Assembly: GCA_947589155.1 (NCBI GenBank)
Contig: CANQBH010000013.1
Span: 1-50,724, forward strand
DNA length: 50,724 nt
Source: an uncultured Lachnospiraceae bacterium
GTDB lineage: Bacteria > Bacillota > Clostridia > Lachnospirales > Lachnospiraceae
Reading direction: 5' to 3'
This document shows, piece after piece, positions 35,104 to 43,900 of this stretch. The notes beneath the pieces are model-generated. The model was given only the letters and a program-made list of their open reading frames with translations. It did not search any database and was not told the DNA's origin. Every line of letters begins with the position of its first letter. The stretch's first letter is position 1. A program made the translations under genes and the position numbers.

Positions 35104-36303
35104 ATGGAACACGATCTGCGGGGCGATTTTTTTCAAATGCTGCTGGACTGCTACGGGTTGTGGACATGGGAGTATGACGAAAATCTGGAACTGCGGACGA
35201 CAAACAGCATCTCGCCATATTTTCACGGGCTGCTTCTGCTGGGTCGGGAGCGGAAGGAAGCGATTCTGGAGCATGGAAAACAGACGACGCAGCCGCTGAT
35301 CATCACCAATACCATCGGAACGATATGGTCGGTGGTGCCAAAGCACAGCGCAGAGGGGGAACTGGAGGGTTTCTTTGCCATCGGCCCGACGCTTACGGGC
35401 GAATATGCGCGAAAAGAGGTCGAACAGGCGGCGGACAAGCTGAACTTGAGCGTCAAAAACAAACTGGCGGTTCTGGATTGCGTAAGGACCATGCCATATG
35501 TGAGTACCAACGTCCTGTTTCTGTATACCGCCTCCCTGCATTATTATGTGAATGGCAGGAAGGCGCGGATCAGCGACTTTGTGTATTTTACCGCGGGAAA
35601 GGAAACAGAGAAAGAAGCGGCCGGCGGCACGGAGATGGAGCATGTTCCGTTTCTGGTAGAGGAACGGCTGCTGGATATGGTGCGTACCGGGAATCTGGAT
35701 TATCACGACGCTCTGTCGGAGTCGGGCAGCGCCAGTCAGGGGATCCGCATGAAGGGAACGGACTCGGTGCGGCAGGCGAGGTATTCCGTGATCGCGTTTA
35801 TCACGCTGTGCTCGCGGGCAGCCATCGAAGGCGGGCTGTCGCCGGAATGGGCCTACACATTAAGCGATACCTATGTCACGGCGGTGGACAGCGCGCAGAA
35901 TATCAGCCAGATCGCGGCGGTCAGCCATATGATGTATGAGGATTTCATACGTCGGGTCAATCAGGTGCGGCGGCAGGAGGGCATTTCAAGGACGATCCGG
36001 ATGTGCTGTGATTATATTGAGATTCACGTCGGAGAGCCGCTGAGTCTGAAACTTCTGGCGGAACATACCGGCTATACGGAATACTATCTCTCCAGAAAAT
36101 TCAAGGTGGAGACGGGGCAGAGCGTGAACACATATATCCGCCGGACGCGTATGCGGGAAGCCAAAAGGCTGCTTGCGACTACGAATCTCAGTGTTCAGGA
36201 GATCGCGGATCGGCTTTATTTTTGCTCCCGCAGTTATTTTTCCGAACAATTTAAGAAAGAGACGGGGATGCTTCCGGTGGAATATCGGGATCGTTCTTTT
36301 TGA
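35104..36303 (+). CDS. AraC-family transcriptional regulator, cluster 3
   Basis: The 399-residue protein has the same layout as the 3987-5216 product: a soluble N-terminal sensor (about 1-175; IITNTIGTIWSVV and FFAIGPTLTGEYA), a helical middle domain beginning RLLDMVRTGNLDYHDAL, and a C-terminal AraC domain (about 295-395; LKLLAEHTGYTEYYLSRKF and VQEIADRLYFCSRSYFSEQF). The start has GGAAGGAGAGG upstream. It lies 81 bp after the binding-protein gene and directly before the symporter/GH3/GH43 operon, which it probably controls. Whether the kinase at 31414 influences it is not visible; it has no receiver domain. Confidence 0.92.
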   Translation: MEHDLRGDFFQMLLDCYGLWTWEYDENLELRTTNSISPYFHGLLLLGRERKEAILEHGKQTTQPLIITNTIGTIWSVVPKHSAEGELEGFFAIGPTLTGEYARKEVEQAADKLNLSVKNKLAVLDCVRTMPYVSTNVLFLYTASLHYYVNGRKARISDFVYFTAGKETEKEAAGGTEMEHVPFLVEERLLDMVRTGNLDYHDALSESGSASQGIRMKGTDSVRQARYSVIAFITLCSRAAIEGGLSPEWAYTLSDTYVTAVDSAQNISQIAAVSHMMYEDFIRRVNQVRRQEGISRTIRMCCDYIEIHVGEPLSLKLLAEHTGYTEYYLSRKFKVETGQSVNTYIRRTRMREAKRLLATTNLSVQEIADRLYFCSRSYFSEQFKKETGMLPVEYRDRSF

Positions 36304-36317
36304 AAAACCCTTTTCGT

Positions 36318-36366
36318 CTGCTGTTTAGATAGAAACGAATTTACTGTCTAAATAGCAGATTTTTTG
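36318..36366 (+). terminator. Hairpin after the AraC gene; terminator or operator
   Basis: TCTGCTGTTTAGATAG is followed by its near-complement CTGTCTAAATAGCAGA and then TTTTTTG, which fits a terminator with a roughly 16-bp imperfect stem and 11-base loop. The same arms also read as direct repeats (CTGTTTAGATAG at 36321 and CTGTCTAAATAG at 36344, 10 of 12 identical, 23 bp apart) ending 11 bp before the -35 box at 36367. It could therefore double as the AraC binding site. Confidence 0.65.
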
Positions 36367-36396
36367 TTGACCGGACAATCAGGATTATCCTACAAT
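36367..36396 (+). promoter_or_regulatory. Promoter of the cluster 3 symporter-GH3-GH43 operon
   Basis: TTGACC (36367-36372) and TACAAT (36391-36396) are 18 bp apart, 60 bp before the start codon. Unlike the promoters of clusters 1 and 2 it has a good -35 box. Confidence 0.7.
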
Positions 36397-36455
36397 TATT
36401 ATGAAAAAATAACGTGGGACATGAAAATGTCAGACAACAAAAAGGGAGGGTTTTT

Positions 36456-38228
36456 ATGAGTGCGGCAACTGCAAAAAGCGGGCTGCTGGCAAACGCGTTC
36501 AGCAGTTCAAAGTGGGATTCAAGGATAAAATCCCAGAATACCACAAAAAAAGAGTTGTGGCTGGGCTATGTGCTTGGCGTATGGGGCATGGCCATGACGA
36601 GTTCCATCGTAAACAGTTACTATAACCAATATCTGACCGATGTGATCGGCTTCGATTCCACGAAGGGGGCGTGGATCGCGTCGTTTATGGTACTGTTTCC
36701 GGTGCTCAGCAAACTGATCGACGCCATGACAAATCTGTTGATGGCGAAGGTCATTGATTCTACGACCTGCAGGCAGGGAAAGGTGCGGCCATGGCTTCTG
36801 ATTTCCACACCGTTTGTACTTGTCAGCGTGATCCTGCTGTTCTGGATGCCGTTTACAAAGCCGGTGCATCAGGCGATCTGGATCATGGTGGCGTTTAACT
36901 TGTATTACAGCGTTTCCTTTACGATGTGGAACATGGCAAAGGAGTTGACGGCTCCGGTCTCCACGCGGAATGTGAACCAGCGCCAGACCTTGGCCGTGGC
37001 GGCTCGGATGGTAGCCAATATCGGAACCGGACTGGTGTCCATTCTCTTCCCGATGATTTTGGCGTCTGTCTGCCGGATGGTGAACGGCGACAATGCGCAG
37101 GGGTATCTGATCAGCATGTCCATTATGGCGCTGATCGCCGTATGCACGACGTTCATTCAGTATTTCTACACCAGAGAGCGCGTGACGGAGGAGCGCCGCA
37201 GCCAGAGCGCTATGACTGCGGATACAAAAGAGCAGCGTGAGATTCAAAAGGAAGCGAGCATGTGGGTGCAGTTGAAGGCTTGCTTAAAGAGCAAATACTG
37301 GATCCTTCTGGTAATTATTTTTCTGCTGACGGAGATACTGACAAATATTCGGAATATTTCACTGATCTACTATTCCGGCTGGGTGGTCAACGGAAACGCA
37401 TACGGCGATGTAGCGGCGATTCAGGCGAAGTTTCAGATGATCGCGCTGTCGCCTATGGGCCCCGGCATCCTCTTGATGCTGCCGCTGACGAAGAAGTTCG
37501 GGCGTACAAAGACGATCTGGACGACGGCGATCCTGACGATCGTAGGTTCTGCAATAGCGTTTGCCAACGCAGGCAACGGAATGATGATTTATGCCGGAAC
37601 GGCGCTGGCAGCCATCGGCAATATTGCTTTCAGTTATATGATGCTCTCCTTTATGGGCGACGTGATCGATCAGGTGGAATGGAAAACGAAGGTGCGCGCG
37701 GACGGTATCACCGGTGGTTTTGTCAGCGCGGTCATGATGTTTGCCGTGGGTATTGCGCAGGGAATCTTCAATCTGGGTCTGATGATCAGCGGCTATACGC
37801 AGCCGCAGAAGATCGGCATGAATGGGGATATCGCGCTGTATGCTGATCAGCCGGCGTCCGCTACGACTTGGATCAATATGGCGTATCAGGGAAGTTACAT
37901 CATTATCGGTCTGATCGTATTCTTCATGTTCTGCTTTGTATTCAAACTGGAAAAAGAGATGCCGCGGATATCGCATGAACTGCAGGAGCGTTATGTGGAA
38001 GAATGCCGCGCAAAGGGTATTGAGTATATTCCTCCTGAGGAGCTGGAGCGCCGCGAGCGTGAGGAAGCCAACCGTATGGCGGAGGAGATCCGCGTAAAGG
38101 AACTGAAAGAGAAATGCGCACGCAAGGGACTGGACTTTGAAGCGGAGAATCAGAAGGTCCTTGACAAGATGGCGGCGAAAAAGGCAAAAGCGGAAGCAAA
38201 GGCCAGAAAGAAGGAGAAGAAAGGATGA
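36456..38228 (+). CDS. GPH-family sugar symporter with long charged C-terminal tail, cluster 3
   Basis: This 590-residue protein has about 12 membrane segments of the GPH family (VLSKLIDAMTNLLMAKVID followed by GKVRPWLLIS is the signature loop). It is about 100 residues longer than the two other GPH symporters here. The extra part is a cytoplasmic, highly charged, Lys- and Glu-rich helical tail after FKLEKEMPRISHELQERY, ending KAKAEAKARKKEKKG. The start at 36456 has AAGGGAGGG upstream; an ATG 14 codons earlier lacks one. Its stop overlaps the GH3 start by four bases (ATGA), so import and hydrolysis are coupled in translation. Confidence 0.92.
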   Translation: MSAATAKSGLLANAFSSSKWDSRIKSQNTTKKELWLGYVLGVWGMAMTSSIVNSYYNQYLTDVIGFDSTKGAWIASFMVLFPVLSKLIDAMTNLLMAKVIDSTTCRQGKVRPWLLISTPFVLVSVILLFWMPFTKPVHQAIWIMVAFNLYYSVSFTMWNMAKELTAPVSTRNVNQRQTLAVAARMVANIGTGLVSILFPMILASVCRMVNGDNAQGYLISMSIMALIAVCTTFIQYFYTRERVTEERRSQSAMTADTKEQREIQKEASMWVQLKACLKSKYWILLVIIFLLTEILTNIRNISLIYYSGWVVNGNAYGDVAAIQAKFQMIALSPMGPGILLMLPLTKKFGRTKTIWTTAILTIVGSAIAFANAGNGMMIYAGTALAAIGNIAFSYMMLSFMGDVIDQVEWKTKVRADGITGGFVSAVMMFAVGIAQGIFNLGLMISGYTQPQKIGMNGDIALYADQPASATTWINMAYQGSYIIIGLIVFFMFCFVFKLEKEMPRISHELQERYVEECRAKGIEYIPPEELERREREEANRMAEEIRVKELKEKCARKGLDFEAENQKVLDKMAAKKAKAEAKARKKEKKG

Positions 38229-40711
38229 AAACAGTCTTAAAGGGCAGTCTGGACGGGAAACCGTCCGGACTGGAACTGGGAAACCGCGCGCTGGCGCGGA
38301 GAGCAGCGGCGGAAGGATTCGTCCTGCTGGAAAATGACGGGACGCTGCCCTTAAAGGAAAAGAAGATCGCGCTGTACGGCTCCGGCGCGCGCAGGACAGT
38401 CAAGGGCGGTACGGGCTCCGGCGCTGTGCGCGAGCGTTACAGTGTGACGATCGCGGAGGGTCTGGAGGCGGCAGGCTATGAGATCACGACAAAGGACTGG
38501 CTGGATCGCTTTGACGCCTTTTATGAGGAAACGTATGAACGCTACCGGCAGGAGCAGGAGAAGAAAGTAGAGGGCGTCCGTGATTTTTACAGGATGTTGG
38601 GCATGGTCGAACCTTTTACGCATCCCACCGGGATTCCTGTAACACGTGAGGATGTGGAGCGCTCCGGCTGCGATACGGCCTTTTATGTGCTGGCCAGACA
38701 GGCAGGGGAAGGAAACGACAGAGAAGATCGGCAGGGAGATTACCGTCTGGACGATGTGGAGCGGGAAAATCTGGAACTGCTGTCAGAGGCATACCGCCAT
38801 CTGGTGGTTGTGATCAACGCAGGCGGCGTGATCGACGTTTCCTTTCTGGATACGCTTTCCGTCAGCGCGCTGGTGTACTGCGTGCAGGGCGGCGAGGAAG
38901 GCGGAAACGCTTTGGCGGACGTGCTCTCCGGAAGAAAGAACTTTTCGGGCAGGCTGGCGACGTCATGGGCCTATCAGTTCGAGGATCTGCCGTCCAATAC
39001 CACATATTCCTATCTGGGAAAAGACCGGTATCATCAGGAATATACGGAAGGAATCTATGTCGGATACCGATTTTTTGATACCTTTGGCGTGAAGCCGCGG
39101 TATGCGTTCGGTTACGGATTGAGTTATACGTCTTTTGCGTTGGAGTTTTCAGAGGTGACGCTGGAAACAGATCTGGTTAAGGTCTGCGTATCTGTCCGGA
39201 ATACGGGAAAGGTATCCGGCAGGGAAGTTGTCCAGTTATACGCTACCGTGCCTTTCGGAGCGGGGGCGGAGAAGCAGCGCCTGATCGCATTTGCCAAGAC
39301 CGGCGAACTTGCGCCCGGCGAGAAGCAGGATCTGGTGATATCTTCCCCGCTGAAGGGGCTTGCCTGTTATGATGAAACGAGGGCGGCTTGGATGCTGCGG
39401 AGCGGCAGTTATCTTCTGCGTCTGGGAAGTTCTTCCGACCGGACGGTTCCCGTGGCGGTGCTGACGCTGGAGAAGAAAGCGGTGCTGGAGCAGTGCGAGA
39501 ATATCTGCCCGCTGCAGACTGCGCTGAAAGAGATACAGCCGCCGAAGCGGCAGGAGGAGCAAACGGACGGCCTGCCGAAACTGGCGCTGGATGCCTATGT
39601 GCCCGCGCCTGTCGTACACCGCTATGAAACGCCGCAGAGCAGCGATCCGCTGGCGGAAAAAATGACGGCGGAGCAGTTGGTGCGTCTGACGGTCGGCGCA
39701 GGCACCTCCGCGAGAGAACTGCAGGTAGAGGCCAAGGGGGCTTCCGGCTCTACGACGCAGAAACTGTATGAGGAACTTGGGATTCCAAACGTCGTTCTGG
39801 CGGACGGCCCGGCGGGACTGAACCTGACCAGTCAGGTGGTGGAACTTCCGGACGGCAGCACAAAGGCGGCGAAGGTGCCGGAGACGCTGGAAGCATACAA
39901 GCGGTATTTCTTCGGCTTTGCCCGCATGGCGTTGATGAGCCAGATGGCGGAACCTTCCGAGGGGATCGTGCATTACCAGTACGCCACCGCCTGGCCTTGC
40001 TCCCAGCTTTTGGCGCAGACCTTTGATCCGGAACTTTTGGAGGAGGTCGGAGACGGCGTTGGGGCGGAGATGGAGGCCTTCGGAGTGACGGTATGGCTGG
40101 CTCCCGGTATGAATATCCACCGGAATCCGCTCTGCGGACGTACCTTTGAATATTATTCGGAAGATCCCCTTGTTTCCGGAAAGATGGCGGCGGCCATCGT
40201 GCGGGGCGTGCAGAGGCATCCCGGAAAGGGAATGAGCATCAAGCATTTTGCTGCGAACAACTGCGAACTGGAGCGGAACTTCTCATCCTCCGACTTGACA
40301 GAGCGCACTCTGCGGGAATTGTATCTGCGGGGCTTTGAGATCGCGGTGAAAGAATCGCAGCCGATGACGGTCATGGCGGCCTATAATAAGATCAACGGCG
40401 TATATTGTACCAATAATTACGATCTGTTGGTGAAGGTGCTGCGGAATGAGTGGGGCTTTCAGGGGCTTGTGATGTCAGAGTGGGATGCCATGAAGGCGGA
40501 CCGAGAGGATTGTACGAAAGCGGCCAGCGGCGATGTGCAGAAGGCCCATGCCGCGCAGTGCGATCTGGTAATGCCGGGACGGGACGATCAGGTGGAAGCG
40601 CTCCTTGCGGGCTTAAAGAGCGGTGCGGTTAAGGAAGATGATGTCAGGCGCAGCGCGGCGCGTATTCTGCAGATGATTCGCGGCAATACGATTGTGCGTA
40701 TAGAGGAGTAG
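38225..40711 (+). CDS. Glycoside hydrolase family 3, reversed domain order, altered nucleophile motif
   Basis: This 828-residue protein has the reversed GH3 order: alpha/beta sandwich (VKGGTGSGAVRERY), fibronectin-III-like domain, then TIM barrel with LADGPAGLNLTSQ, GRTFEYYSEDP and MSIKHFAANNCELERN. At the nucleophile position the sequence is VMSEWDAM, so residue 752 is Glu where the family, and both other reversed GH3 proteins here, have Asp. The codon is GAG at 40478-40480. The rest of the barrel is intact, so this may be a low-activity, altered-mechanism or non-catalytic GH3. It overlaps the symporter gene by four bases and precedes the GH43 gene by 16 bp. Confidence 0.9.
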   Translation: MKTVLKGSLDGKPSGLELGNRALARRAAAEGFVLLENDGTLPLKEKKIALYGSGARRTVKGGTGSGAVRERYSVTIAEGLEAAGYEITTKDWLDRFDAFYEETYERYRQEQEKKVEGVRDFYRMLGMVEPFTHPTGIPVTREDVERSGCDTAFYVLARQAGEGNDREDRQGDYRLDDVERENLELLSEAYRHLVVVINAGGVIDVSFLDTLSVSALVYCVQGGEEGGNALADVLSGRKNFSGRLATSWAYQFEDLPSNTTYSYLGKDRYHQEYTEGIYVGYRFFDTFGVKPRYAFGYGLSYTSFALEFSEVTLETDLVKVCVSVRNTGKVSGREVVQLYATVPFGAGAEKQRLIAFAKTGELAPGEKQDLVISSPLKGLACYDETRAAWMLRSGSYLLRLGSSSDRTVPVAVLTLEKKAVLEQCENICPLQTALKEIQPPKRQEEQTDGLPKLALDAYVPAPVVHRYETPQSSDPLAEKMTAEQLVRLTVGAGTSARELQVEAKGASGSTTQKLYEELGIPNVVLADGPAGLNLTSQVVELPDGSTKAAKVPETLEAYKRYFFGFARMALMSQMAEPSEGIVHYQYATAWPCSQLLAQTFDPELLEEVGDGVGAEMEAFGVTVWLAPGMNIHRNPLCGRTFEYYSEDPLVSGKMAAAIVRGVQRHPGKGMSIKHFAANNCELERNFSSSDLTERTLRELYLRGFEIAVKESQPMTVMAAYNKINGVYCTNNYDLLVKVLRNEWGFQGLVMSEWDAMKADREDCTKAASGDVQKAHAAQCDLVMPGRDDQVEALLAGLKSGAVKEDDVRRSAARILQMIRGNTIVRIEE

Positions 40712-40727
40712 CAGGAGGAAAACGGCC

Positions 40728-42134
40728 ATGATTTATAATATCAGCATGAAACTGGAACATCTGATGGAAAACGAAGCGGCTGTGAAGATATTGAATCAGC
40801 AGTTTCCGGGGCTTTTGGATAAGGCGTCAGAAAACGCGCAGGCGCTCAAATTGTCGGTAGAACAGATGGTGCGCTATGCGCGGATCCCGCAGGCGGAGGA
40901 ACTGCTTGCCGGATTGGATGCGCAGCTGCAGGAACTGAATACGCCGGAAAATGCTCTGAGCCCGTCCGAGGCAAAGCAGATCGCGTTTTTCCGGACGATT
41001 GCGAAAAGAGACGAGGAGGCGGCGCGGGAAAAGAAAAACCGGAGCGGGGAAAAGTCGCATGTTCAGGACGCCGTCTTTCCGGGCCAGCCATGGCTGGACA
41101 CGCAGGGCGAACGTATTCAGGCGCACGGCGGAGCCGTTTATTATGAGGACGGCATATATTATTGGTACGGGGAAAATAAAACATACACCGACGGAAAAAA
41201 CGGAATCTGGACGTGGGGCATCAAGGTGTACGCTTCCCGGGATCTCTATAACTGGGAGGATCTGGGTTATCTGATCCCGCCGTCGCCGGAGGATCCGGAC
41301 AGCGCCCTGTTTCCGGCGAAGCGCGTAGACCGCCCGCACCTGATCAAATGTGAAAACACCGGAAAGTACGTCTGTTGGATCAAATTGTCGGGACCGGAGG
41401 CGGCGTTTACGATCTGGCAGGCGGATGAACTGCTGGGCCCTTATGAGCAGGTGGAAAATCTTTACAATCCGGGCGGGCATAAGGTCGGGGATTTTGACCT
41501 GATCGTAGATGAAGCGAGCCGGAAGGCATATCTCTATTTTGACGCGGATCACGCTTCCATGCTTTGTATGGAACTGACCGACGACTATCTGCACGCGGAG
41601 CGGGAAGCGGGAAAAAGTTACCGCGACCTGACGCCGCCTTTTACCAGAGAGGCGCCGGCGCTGTTTGAGGCAAACGGCAGAAAATATATGGTGACAAGCG
41701 GCATGACGGGCTATATCCCCAACCAAAGCGACGCGGCGGCTGCGGACGGCTGGGAGGATGAATTTACAAGCATTGGAAATCCGCATATACAGGATGATTC
41801 CCATGCCTCTTTCAACAGCCAGATCTCAAAAATCTTTCGGGTAGCAGGAAAGGAAAACTGCTTTATCGCCATGGCGGATCGCTGGATCCCCTCTTATCCG
41901 GTGGACGCGCGGATCGCGGATCTGTTTACGCGGGTGATCGCGGGCAGATACGATCCCAAGCATTATCAGGCCACGGAGGAAGAACGTCAGGAGATGTACG
42001 CGGCCAATGTACTGGAGGAGGCGGACACTTCCGTTGCGGACTATGTGTGGCTGCCGCTGCAGATCGAAGCGCCGGATGCGGAGCATCCGCAGGGGCGCGT
42101 ATGTATCGAATGGAAAGATGAGTGGAGAGTCTGA
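40728..42134 (+). CDS. Glycoside hydrolase family 43 with N-terminal helical module
   Basis: Residues about 7-75 of this 468-residue protein form a small helical module (KLEHLMENEAAVKILNQQFP). The five-bladed beta-propeller catalytic domain follows, with IQAHGGAVYYEDGIYYWYGE near 131-150, RPHLIKCENTGKYVCW, the likely general acid Glu308 in REAPALFEANGRKYMVTSG, and GNPHIQDD. The propeller start has His in the place where most GH43 enzymes carry the catalytic Asp (DP-DG-YY), as in the exo-beta-1,3-galactanase-like subfamilies (GH43_24 and relatives). A galactan-related substrate is thus possible but not proven. No signal peptide. AGGAGG precedes the start. Confidence 0.88.
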   Translation: MIYNISMKLEHLMENEAAVKILNQQFPGLLDKASENAQALKLSVEQMVRYARIPQAEELLAGLDAQLQELNTPENALSPSEAKQIAFFRTIAKRDEEAAREKKNRSGEKSHVQDAVFPGQPWLDTQGERIQAHGGAVYYEDGIYYWYGENKTYTDGKNGIWTWGIKVYASRDLYNWEDLGYLIPPSPEDPDSALFPAKRVDRPHLIKCENTGKYVCWIKLSGPEAAFTIWQADELLGPYEQVENLYNPGGHKVGDFDLIVDEASRKAYLYFDADHASMLCMELTDDYLHAEREAGKSYRDLTPPFTREAPALFEANGRKYMVTSGMTGYIPNQSDAAAADGWEDEFTSIGNPHIQDDSHASFNSQISKIFRVAGKENCFIAMADRWIPSYPVDARIADLFTRVIAGRYDPKHYQATEEERQEMYAANVLEEADTSVADYVWLPLQIEAPDAEHPQGRVCIEWKDEWRV

Positions 42135-42177
42135 TATCGATGATTAAATTGAAAAATGGCATAAAGTTTTTCCCGTT

Positions 42178-42201
42178 TCTTCCGATATAGATATTGGAAG
42201 A
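42178..42201. repeat. Imperfect inverted repeat after the GH43 gene
   Basis: TCTTCCGATAT (42178-42188) pairs with ATATTGGAAGA (42191-42201) with one G-T type mismatch around a two-base centre. No T-tract follows, so it is more likely a protein-binding dyad for the next gene than a terminator. Confidence 0.35.
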
Positions 42202-42254
42202 ATCTCTCGAAACGGACTTCGGGAGAGAGGCTGAGCGTCACGGAGGACAGAGCC

Positions 42255-43352
42255 ATGAACAAGAACATCACATTGACGTCTGCCGCTCTTGCGTCTTTAT
42301 GGAGCAGGCGGCAGGCGTCCAATTCCATGTATTCACAGCAGTCGGGGCGGGCCGCTCCGGCAATATCCAACGACACGCAAAACGTATACGGCAGCCTGCA
42401 GAAGAAACGTATGCTGCAGGATCTTTCCGAGGAGGAAAAAGAGGCGCAGGAGGTCATCGCCGGACTGAGCCGGATCAACGACGCCCAAAAATACGCGGAG
42501 TCCCTGCGGACGAGCCGGACGAAGGCGAAGAAGACAGAGGCGGCGCTGAAAAAACTGCGCTACAATTTCAAGGCGCTTTCCGCGCAGATCATGCGCTGCA
42601 AAACGTCGTTCGCCGCCAGACAGGCGGCGGGCGCGGCGAGGCGCGAGGTACAGCGTCTGCGCAATCAGAAGAACACCGGCAATTACGACGACGAGGAGAT
42701 TCAGGCAGCCATCACGCACGCGCGCGCCATGGAGCGGATCGCCAAGAAAAAGGCGCGGCATCTGGAGGAAGAAGAACGCGTGAAGGTGACGGGCGGCCCG
42801 TGCGAGGCGGACATCGAAGAAAAGCGCGAGTACGCACAGGAGGAGCAGGAAGCGGAACAGGAAGTACGCGAGGCCGACCTTGCGCGTATGCAGGAAGAAA
42901 CGGAAGAAATACAGGCGGAGATGGAAGAACTTGCCGAGGAAATGTCGGACGAGATGCGCGAGCAGATGGAAGAATTTGTCGAGGAAATGTCGGAAGAAAT
43001 GCAGGAGCAGATGGAAGAAATGACCGAGGCGTCGGATCTTTTGGATCTTGCCGATGAAATGCTCAACGTCGATCAGGAGATGGATCCTCCGGATTTTAAG
43101 ATGCTCAAGATCAAACACCGTTCGGAGGAGATGAAAGAACTCGCAAAGGCGGACGGAGAATATCTGAAAGCGCTGTTCAGCCAGCTGGCGCGGGAAATGG
43201 AAGAAGCGTCCGCGCCGTCTCCGTCCGCGGCATATGCCGCGGACGTTGGAGCGGATCTATCCCCGCTTTCGGCAGCGGAAGCGGCGGCGCTTGTTCCGGC
43301 GGAAGCGATGCCTGATGCGTCCTCCGGCGCGTGTGTTGACGTATGCGTCTAG
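42255..43352 (+). CDS. Coiled-coil protein of unknown function
   Basis: I do not recognise a family for this 365-residue protein. The N-terminal 40 residues are polar and Ser-rich, residues 45-180 are Lys- and Arg-rich helices ([19 protein letters not shown]), residues 185-265 are extremely acidic with two 15-residue repeats ([15 protein letters not shown] and [15 protein letters not shown]), and the C-terminus is Ala- and Pro-rich. No signal peptide or membrane segment is seen. The long coiled coil with separate basic and acidic halves suggests a scaffold or self-associating protein. Start: GGAGG upstream. The 3' end overlaps the convergent rubrerythrin gene by four bases. Confidence 0.75.
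   Translation: MNKNITLTSAALASLWSRRQASNSMYSQQSGRAAPAISNDTQNVYGSLQKKRMLQDLSEEEKEAQEVIAGLSRINDAQKYAESLRTSRTKAKKTEAALKKLRYNFKALSAQIMRCKTSFAARQAAGAARREVQRLRNQKNTGNYDDEEIQAAITHARAMERIAKKKARHLEEEERVKVTGGPCEADIEEKREYAQEEQEAEQEVREADLARMQEETEEIQAEMEELAEEMSDEMREQMEEFVEEMSEEMQEQMEEMTEASDLLDLADEMLNVDQEMDPPDFKMLKIKHRSEEMKELAKADGEYLKALFSQLAREMEEASAPSPSAAYAADVGADLSPLSAAEAAALVPAEAMPDASSGACVDVCV
42921..43031 (+). repeat. 45-bp tandem repeat in the coiled-coil gene
   Basis: Two full 45-bp units (42921-42965 and 42966-43010) and a partial third (43011-43031) encode in-frame copies of a 15-residue Met/Glu-rich unit. The length keeps the frame and the helical register, so copy number could vary between strains. 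Confidence 0.75.
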
Positions 43353-43888
43353 TAATTTTCCTTGCGGAGTTCAAAGAAGGACTGCGGATGATTGCAGACA
43401 GGGCAGACCTCCGGCGCATTGGTGCCGACGACGACATGGCCGCAGTTGCGGCATTCCCATACCTGTACGCCCGCGCGCTCAAAGACCTGATTTGTTTCGA
43501 TGTTCTTCAGAAGCGCGCGGTAACGCTCTTCGTGCTGTTTTTCGATGGCGGCCACCATGCGGAATTTTTCCGCGAGTTCGCTAAACCCTTCCTCGTCGGC
43601 TTCTTTTGCCATACGGTCGTACATATCCGTCCATTCAAAGTTTTCCCCTTCCGCGGCGGCTTCGAGATTCTGCGGGGTATCGCCGAGAAGGCCGAGTTCC
43701 TTGAACCAGAGTTTGGCGTGTTCTTTCTCGTTGTTCGCGGTATCCAGAAAGATCGCGGCGATCTGCTCGTAACCGGCTTTCTTGGCAACGGAAGAAAAAT
43801 AGGTGTATTTGTTCCGCGCCTGTGATTCCCCGACAAAAGCCTCCATCAGGTTCAGTTCCGTTTTGGTCCCTTCGTATTTGTTTCCCAT
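43349..43888 (-). CDS. Rubrerythrin
   Basis: This 179-residue protein has an N-terminal ferritin-like four-helix domain with diiron ligands in [22 protein letters not shown] and [12 protein letters not shown]. The C-terminal rubredoxin domain has two Cys pairs, CRNCG and CPVCN. Rubrerythrin reduces hydrogen peroxide in the cytoplasm of anaerobes. It is the downstream partner of the SOD gene, 12 bp apart on the minus strand, so superoxide and the peroxide formed from it are removed by one operon. AGGAGG precedes the start. Confidence 0.96.
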   Translation of the reverse strand: MGNKYEGTKTELNLMEAFVGESQARNKYTYFSSVAKKAGYEQIAAIFLDTANNEKEHAKLWFKELGLLGDTPQNLEAAAEGENFEWTDMYDRMAKEADEEGFSELAEKFRMVAAIEKQHEERYRALLKNIETNQVFERAGVQVWECRNCGHVVVGTNAPEVCPVCNHPQSFFELRKENY

Positions 43889-43900
43889 GGTGTTTTCCTC

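Noticed and set aside
42194-43057. Plus-strand frame of 287 codons with RADGR and GRNVGRN repeats
   Set aside because: It is the +1-shifted reading of the repeated coiled-coil gene, which has the better ribosome-binding site and sensible heptads.
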